Assembly (NCBI GenBank): GCA_038373865.1
Contig: JAXGGA010002288.1
Span: 1 to 64,000, forward strand
DNA from: Uloborus plumipes
Taxonomy: Eukaryota > Arthropoda > Arachnida > Araneae > Uloboridae
Length of the DNA stretch: 64,000 nt
Reading direction: 5' to 3'
Shown: positions 58,361 through 64,000 of the stretch, piece after piece
How the letters are laid out: every line of letters starts with the position of its first letter
Position numbering within the stretch: position 1 is the first letter of the stretch
The notes under the pieces: generated by a model
Told to the model about the DNA's origin: nothing
Seen by the model: the letters and a program-made list of their open reading frames with translations, nothing else
Databases searched by the model: none
Position numbers and translations under genes: made by a program

Positions 58361-59010
58361 GACATCTCTCTCCGAGGACCCTCCGTTCCCATCACAAACT
58401 GTGACTTAAACAGAATCGATCAGCTGAAGGGGATGACGAATCAAGCTTAAGTTTCACCACTTCGAATTAAACTTTTTTACTTACATTTTTCATCGATGCG
58501 GAGTTAGGATTACCAGAAAAAAGTTTCGAGACATTGCCAAGCTTTGCCAAGTTCACGTGCCGCCAAAAATTGCTCCCAGTGATATAAGTACCAAAACGCA
58601 ATAACTTGCCTGAAAAGACAACCGCCGGAACCGATTTAACACGATTAATCACGTGTTTGACTTGAACAAGAATAAATTGGTGCCAAACAGTCGGTGAATG
58701 CGAATCCTATCGGTTAACTTGTTTCAATTTCGTAGGAAATCCCCAAAAGTATCATAGCCGCAAACCTTCTGACAACTTGGTTGTTTACTTTTAGTCTAGT
58801 TTTTACGCGAATGGACTTTAGATCCAAAGTGGCGAAACTTAATCTTGGTGCGTCGGCTCGTACATAGAAGGCCTTAAGATTCCCCCTCCTGTAATTCATA
58901 TTAAATTATTCTGAAAATTATGCTACTTAAAATACTTATTGCATTTTATTTATCTATCCATGGAAATTTTTCTATCTCATCAAGCCATTTTTTGTATCTT
59001 TGCAATATAG

Positions 59011-59225
59011 GGGCTTACACTCTGTTCATCCCATCGAACGAGGCCGTTTCTCGGCTGCCATCGAACCTGATTGACCACTGGCGAGACAACAGGCCGGACT
59101 TGACTCTGGCTCTGCTCAACCACGTAGTCCAGGACGCCGTGTCTCTCGACCAACTGAAGTTGGGCGGCAGGATGTCATCGCGGGCAAACGATGCGACCCT
59201 CTTTATCAATAACTACAATAATGAA
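59011..59225 (+). CDS. FAS1 gene exon 4: core of FAS1 domain 1
   Basis: Acceptor CAATATAG|GGGCTT completes Gly738 and gives GAYTLFIPSNEAVSRLPS, the H1 signature of FAS1 domains (pattern YT.F.P.N.A). It continues with HWRDNRPDLTLALLNHVVQD, the helix with the conserved '.LL.HVV' His, and SLDQLKLGGRM to ATLFINNYNNE. The exon is visibly GC-richer than the introns around it. It ends GAA|GTAAGT, phase 0, the only phase-0 border seen. The frame open upstream of the acceptor is intron. Confidence 0.93.
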
Positions 59226-60594
59226 GTAAGTCGAAATGTAAAGTGTGGATTTGAGCGATATATTTTGAACTAAGAAGTGAAACAAAAAACTCTCATTACC
59301 TGTAATCAAACAGTCACATCACTACAGGGGTGAAGGGCCTACCCGCCCCTGGTCTGGTGGCACTCAACTGGCGATAACATTCAAATGGGATTTTAGAGTT
59401 GGGAAAAAAACATTACTACCTCAATTGTTAAAATTTCTTCCAGACCTCAAATTATATTCAATCTACCAAATTTCAATGTTTTTAACATACAGAAAGCACA
59501 CGCTCCCTAGAAAAAACACCCATAAAGAGCCCCCTTTTTTTTTTGCTGTGAAAAAACAAAAGTCCTTAAAAAGTTCTCTTATTTAAAGACTTTACACATA
59601 TCTGTGAAAGCTTGAACTTTCACTTATACTTTGACTTATCATGTGCATTTCTTTTCGTCATTTTGCTTGGATCATAAAGCATACATAAAACAAAGTCAAA
59701 TAATCTAATGGTGACATATAGAATTCCTTCACCACTTGCCCAACCAGAATTTTCCTCTGAAGAGTGGGGGGGGGGAGTCATTGCAGTACTTGTGGATACT
59801 TTCATTAAAATACTATAATTGGCAATACAACATAAAAACCAAGGGTCCGGGGTATTAACTGCAAACTCTCGTGGATGCGTTCCTACTCAATACTTCTTGT
59901 ACTCTTGTATCTTGCGGTGAAGACGTTACTTTTTTTTATTTTAAAACAATTAATGTCGCAATATGTATCTCTCATGGACAGGGACAGGCATTTCGATGAA
60001 ATTTCACAGATGATCAATGTGACCTCCCAAAAATTCCTTATTCGGCAAATTTTGCGTTATGATTCTACAAAATCTTAGAGAATACAGCAAAATTAATATT
60101 TTAATTATTTTTTTATTTGGGCCTAATGTCTTCTCCCATCAGATGTAGCCGTTTGTGTATGCCTTTTCGTGTTTTATCATTCTGTAAAATTCGGAATGTC
60201 GTTCTGTAAATTGAGAATTTCCCGCTTCCCAAAAATTCAAGTTCGATGCACCCTAGCTAAGATACTATTAAGAATTATTGTGTAGAAATTTTGTTGTCAA
60301 ACCGTTAGTTTGGACGCTACATACGCGATATTTGCTTTTAACCAATTAACAAATTTTTCTCTATGCACGTGAATTTCTCTTCCCTTGACATTGAATTCTT
60401 TACGGAGAAATTGCAGAGAGAAGTTCCAAATTTGAGCAATACGTGTGGTAGGTATCAATTTACGTTCATCTCCCAACTAATTATTAATCTTACCAACCCT
60501 AAAGTATTAGTTTAATTACATACAATAAACAAAGTTTGGTTATTCAAAAAATCAGTACCGGTTTTTTCTACCCCTTTGAATTTCTCTTCTCCAG
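59226..60594 (+). other. Intron 4 (1.4 kb)
   Basis: GTAAGT to TTTCTCTTCTCCAG, phase 0. It contains a diverged dispersed repeat (about 60175-60262, related to 58170-58360), T8 and G9 runs, and nothing else recognised. Confidence 0.85.
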
Positions 60595-60790
60595 GCTGTC
60601 ACAGTGAATGGACACCGAATTGTCTACGGTGATATTGCCGGCCCCAAAGGAGGTACAATCCACGTGATAGATGGCACTTTATGTCCGGTGGCTGACAGAG
60701 ACATCATAAATACATTGCGGACGTGCAACAAGTACGATGGCTTCCTCACACTTGCCGATGTCACCAAAATGCTGGACACGATGCAGGATG
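60595..60790 (+). CDS. FAS1 gene exon 5: end of FAS1-1, start of FAS1-2
   Basis: Acceptor TCTCCAG|GCTGTC in phase 0 gives AVTVNGHRIVYGDIAGPKGG followed by TIHVIDGTLCPVADRDII. GGTIHVIDGTL (828-838) is the H2 signature that closes a FAS1 domain. RDII (844-847) lies where TGFBI-type domains have their Asp-Ile integrin-binding motifs; that function is inference here. Cys839 and Cys853 are present. FLTLADVTKMLDTMQD begins the second FAS1 domain. The exon ends GATG|GTAATT (60790), phase 1. The frame that runs on to 60867 is intron read-through. Confidence 0.93.
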
Positions 60791-62435
60791 GTAATTCATG
60801 TTCGTGTTTGTGCAATTCCACTGTAACAGACGTAACAGTTTTTCTCAAAACAGCTTACAAAGACTAGAAATGTGTTAAGTTTTTGTTTTATTTAATAAAC
60901 TTATTGAAGAGCATGATCTTTACTACCATATAATGCAGTTACATTCTGAATATTTCCAGAAAAAATATTGAAATAATGGCATCTTCTCCGCAAGGGACGT
61001 ATCACGTAAGATACATCAGTTACTGAGCCAAAATCCCATCATATAAATACTATATTTTGAAATCTTCAAAATTGTACTGTATTTTATAGAAGTAAAGTTC
61101 ATTTCCTTCACAAATTCATGCAGCGAAACAAGGATCTGACATATTTGACGCATCTGCAGACTTTTGTGCAGCAATGCTTTTTTTTTTTTTTCAAACTGGA
61201 ATTGCCCGTTTACAGATGATTAAATGAAGTCGTTAGCCAAACTAGTTATATCTGATTTCACGGTACCATCTCAATTTAGGGATATATTCAACTCCAACAC
61301 TATCGTATTTGATTTGCCAATGGTGCGATCAAAAATTTCTTCTGTACTCCCACCCAGAAGGAAATGTTTTGCTACGAGACTAGTAGATAGAATTCTATCG
61401 AATCGATGAAAATCGAGTTAATTGTTCTCTTTAAACCAATCGCATGAGCTCGTGAAGGATGAATGATAAAATATCTATCGGGCTGACCAATATAGGAGTA
61501 AGGGGCCAATGAAAGCCCAGATAATTGGAACATCTAAAAAGTAAAGTAATTTGCAATTTGCTTCTATGTCGGAGTGAGTGAAAGCATTTGCTGTGGAGAA
61601 AAGGGTCTAGTTCTAATAATATTATGAGTTATATTTTTTCGAAAATTACTTTTATTATATTATAGTGAAAGTTATCAAAGCAAAGATAACAGAAATATGG
61701 ATCCTCAAGCCGTCAACTGCAACAGATTCTTTATTGATATAGTTTTTCCACAGACCAATTGACGGTTTAAGAGTTTTCCACCATTTCCAAAATTCAAAAG
61801 ATTTCCACTTCAGTTCATTCTTAGAGAAAAGTTTTTGTGATGGATATGTCATGAAGCTTTTGAGTTGGCTATGTCGTGAAGCTTTTGATATGGCTATGTG
61901 GCAAAAAGTTTTTGAGAGGAAAAAAAACGGAAAGTTTTTTAATCGCTGATATCTTATTGGAGAGCTTTTTAATCGTTCAGTCATAATGGAAAGCTTTTGA
62001 GATGGCAATGGTGAAAAACTTTTTAACCGTAGCAGCCACAGCAGATAGCTTTTCATTCGCAGTAATAGTCATAATTAAAAAAAAATAATCGAAGCCTTTT
62101 CCGATGTGGTGCTTTGCTTGTAGTCACTCCAGAAGGTTCGGAGAAGTCAATATCGAAACTTCATAATTTTCAATTCAGTATTTAATGCCTCTGGCATGCT
62201 TTAATGTGTGCTTAAAAAATAACTATTTGAAAAGATGGAAATTCAAATAAAACCACTCGCCATTTTATAGATTATAAAAGCACTTTTGTTTCATAAAATC
62301 TCATTAAAAACTGCACTAAGCATTCGATTAATCTTAAATCAAAAATTAGTTCCCTTAAAAACTTTTGCATCTTGTGATTTTATGATATACAAATAATATG
62401 TTAAAGACTTCTGTACTTTTATGTCTTTTCTTTAG
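60791..62435 (+). other. Intron 5 (1.6 kb)
   Basis: The donor GTAATT is weaker than the others (no G at +5). The acceptor is TGTCTTTTCTTTAG. The intron contains the degenerate minisatellite at about 61800-62055. The remainder is AT-rich with nothing recognised. Confidence 0.85.
61800..62055. repeat. Degenerate 25-30-bp minisatellite (GAAGCTTTTGANNTGGCTATG)
   Basis: Units GAAAAGTTTTTGTGATGGAT, GAAGCTTTTGAGTTGGCTAT, GAAGCTTTTGATATGGCTAT, AAAAAGTTTTTGAGAGG, GAAAGTTTTTTAATCGCTG, GAGCTTTTTAATCG and GAAAGCTTTTGAGATGGC follow each other with variable spacing. The minus-strand frame over it (61655-62056) is a repeat artefact. Confidence 0.75.
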
Positions 62436-62534
62436 ATGGTCCATATACAGTGTTTTTACCCAGTAATGAAGCTTTGACCAAAATACCGGCAGATGAACTG
62501 TCGATACTGAAAGAAAATGTAACAGTTCTCAGAG
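62436..62534 (+). CDS. FAS1 gene exon 6: H1 motif of FAS1 domain 2
   Basis: Acceptor TTTCTTTAG|ATGGTCC completes Asp875 and gives DGPYTVFLPSNEALTKIPAD followed by ELSILKENVTVLR. YTVFLPSNEA is a second H1 signature, 138 residues after the first, the usual FAS1 spacing. NVT is an N-glycosylation sequon. The exon ends AGAG|GTATGT, phase 1, and the next exon should carry the 'HVV' helix. No such exon was found up to 64000, so the coding region is incomplete here. Confidence 0.92.
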
Positions 62535-64000
62535 GTATGTATGCTTAAAAAATAACTCGCTTAGTATTATGGTTATCGATAAAATACTCAAGAGTAGTAC
62601 AGATTTAAAAAATGTTCATATAGTTATCCTCTACAGTGAAACTTTTCATAATGATCCATTCTTCTATCTCCCGAGTAAAAACTGTTTTTACGATTGGAAG
62701 TTGCTTCAGATTCCTTTATATGCGAAATGTGTTACACTTCACGGCTCATCAGTATACAATTGTTTTGTTTTTATTTCTTCTTTTTAAAAAGAGCTTTAAT
62801 GTAAAGAGGATAAATATCCATAAATTAGCATATATTTAAAAAACAATAATTTTGATTCAATATTAAATATTTACTCTTGAAGTAAACTGAAAAAATAATT
62901 ATAATTCCACTAATTAATAATGCAACATTTTCAAAAGACAAATAGTGGTTAACGTTTAAATTATTTTTTTCTCTTATCAAATGCTCTTACTCAGAGTTAA
63001 ATCGAGTAAAAAATTTCAAATAATTGCTGCATTAGTTTTAGAATAAGTTGTAAAAAAATGTTTCCAAAGTTTTAATAAAAGATTCAAAAACAACTTCGAT
63101 TTTTAAGCTCAATTTTATGACTATCCTTTCTTCTTCCCCTACATACTTTTCGCTCACAGAAGACACACCAATTCTGAGAATTATTCTCGGAATCATCTTC
63201 TAGTACCATTTGTTTTCGCTTCTCTTATTAGAGCCAGGCATGCGTCAGGAGTGGACCGGAACTGCTACTGCCTGAGCCACCTGACCTAGAATAAAACAGC
63301 TCCCGTACCTAGTTCGATTGTGGAACCCCTTTTATACTAATTGAACGAAAGAGAATGTCGGGAAAGGGTAGAACAACTCTTCTAATCAACTTTCTTTTCT
63401 TCAAAATGCTGGGCAAGAAGAAGAGGAAATGATACAGAGAGAGAAGGGAAGAGGAGCAATGATTCCAGCACCAAAACTGAAACCCGAATTTGATACTGTT
63501 CCTGTAAATACTACTACACTCTAGCTCGATTGTTCCCATTCTGAAGGCTATCGGAAGGCTCAAGAGATGGTAAATTCTTGAAGGGCGATAGAGGGGCGAT
63601 GAGTATTAAGCCGAGTATAAAAGAGTATGAAAGAGAGCGATGAGCGAAAGGACGATGAGTATAAAAGAGAAAATTAAAAAAAAAAACTAATTAAAATTAC
63701 GATAAGTGTGTATCGTACATCCGAGAGCACATTTCCCAACTTCTCTTAGGAGCCTTAAAGTCCTTTTGGCTCAGTGGATAAAGTATGAGGTTACCATCAG
63801 GTAGGACCTTGGATCAGGCCTCACTAGGGACACACAACTGTACACCACATTAGTTACCCACCAACTGAACAGATGGTGCTACTACAGCGCCATGCAATCC
63901 TGTATGATGGAGGAGGAAAGACTGGTGGACGTGAGGCGTTGGCAGATTGCCAATCTAAAAGAAGGACTGCATGATTTTTTTTGAGGGGGGGAGAAATTTT
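62535..64000 (+). other. Intron 6, start only
   Basis: It begins GTATGT. No acceptor followed by FAS1-like sequence is seen before the window ends. The only recognisable item is the tRNA-like SINE near 63763. A GA-rich stretch with short direct repeats (GAGCGATGAG, GTATAAAAGAG) lies at 63585-63670. Confidence 0.7.
63763..63992 (+). mobile_element. tRNA-derived SINE-like sequence
   Basis: TGGCTCAGTGG (63767-63777) is a consensus pol III A box. GGATCAGGCCT (63811-63821) is a weak B box 44 bp on, and the part between could once have been an anticodon arm. A non-tRNA body follows (ACCACATTAGTTACCCACCA, GATGGTGCTACTACAGCGCC). No second copy is in the window, so the 3' end is a guess. Confidence 0.55.

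Larger units (their letters stand above)
31893..59010 (+). other. Intron 3 (27.1 kb), splits FAS1 domain 1
   Basis: This phase-1 intron runs from GTAAGT to a pyrimidine-rich TTTGTATCTTTGCAATATAG. It is filled with transposon copies listed separately, from a tRNA-Arg-like fragment at 32200 to the composite element ending at 58162. No convincing nested host gene was found. The stretches 34110-36350, 36950-39480, 44450-47430, 49210-50080 and 53240-54380 are AT-rich with nothing recognised. Confidence 0.85.
10822..62534 (+). other. Gene span: secreted FAS1-domain protein, 3' incomplete
   Basis: Six exons with consensus GT-AG borders join in one frame for 907 complete codons; intron phases are 1,1,1,0,1 and then 1 for the next intron. 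Predicted order: signal peptide (1-26), proline-rich part (27-191), Asn/Gln-rich low-complexity part (about 240-650), Cys cluster FCDCSTNC (685-692), FAS1 domain 1 (about 706-850) and the beginning of FAS1 domain 2 (about 848-907). FAS1 domains mediate cell and matrix adhesion in fasciclin I, TGFBI, periostin and insect midline fasciclin. By domain order it is best compared with midline fasciclin, but orthology was not tested, so no symbol is given. The rest of the gene lies beyond 64000. Further phase-1 exons in introns 1 or 2 cannot be excluded. Confidence 0.85.

Noticed and set aside
60791..60867. Extension of exon 5 to the stop at 60867
   Set aside because: The tail after MQD is Cys/Ser-rich intron read-through. 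Splicing at 60790 to 62436 gives a clean FAS1 H1 motif.
61655..62056. 133-residue minus-strand ORF
   Set aside because: It lies across the intronic GAAGCTTTTGA minisatellite and has no domain.
63160..63215. Possible next FAS1 exon after TTCGCTCACAG
   Set aside because: In the required phase it hits a stop after 13 codons and does not show the expected HVV helix.

Overview
This is an AT-rich eukaryotic window packed with transposons. It is most likely from an arthropod and probably an arachnid such as a spider. The evidence is a widely spaced, GT-AG-spliced gene with introns up to 27 kb, large numbers of Helitron, mariner, pogo, hAT and MITE copies, and tRNA-derived fragments. No bacterial-style gene, operon, rRNA, intact tRNA or CRISPR array is present. 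The species is an inference; only the eukaryotic, animal-like architecture is directly visible.

One host gene can be supported. It lies on the + strand from the ATG at 10822 to at least 62534 and continues past the window. Six coding exons (10822-11395, 23165-24559, 31650-31892, 59011-59225, 60595-60790, 62436-62534) join in frame with matching splice phases and give 907 complete codons. The predicted product is a secreted protein: signal peptide, proline-rich segment, a long Asn/Gln-rich low-complexity segment, a short Cys cluster, one complete FAS1 (fasciclin) domain and the start of a second. It resembles the midline fasciclin / TGFBI / periostin family. GC-richer DNA at about 10240-10560, with a CRE-type palindrome, an inverted CCAAT and a CT run, is the best promoter candidate.

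The left flank (1-10240) is mostly repeat-derived. It holds a minus-strand ORF of 23-residue STPR-type repeats next to two minus-strand Helitron-type 5' sequences. It also holds a Helitron Rep-domain fragment with a Helitron 3' end (7309-7626), a decayed Tc1/mariner fragment (8487-8950), a MITE and several tandem repeats.

The introns are TE graveyards. Intron 1 has a tRNA-Phe-like fragment, a perfect 131-bp-arm inverted repeat, a mariner pseudogene and a Helitron-like element with 144-bp tandem repeats. Intron 2 has a run of hAT, unclassified and pogo elements. The 27-kb intron 3 splits the first FAS1 domain. It contains a foldback/MULE-like element with a 9-bp target duplication, several MITEs and a hAT MITE with a perfect 8-bp target duplication. 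It also contains a DUF4817-type mariner relic, a nested MITE whose junction became a 237-bp tandem array, and two Helitrons head to tail inside another element whose empty site occurs at 30622/30623. Introns 4-6 hold older repeats, a short minisatellite and a tRNA-like SINE.

All calls come from reading the sequence. Family names rest on recognised motifs and were not confirmed by a database search.
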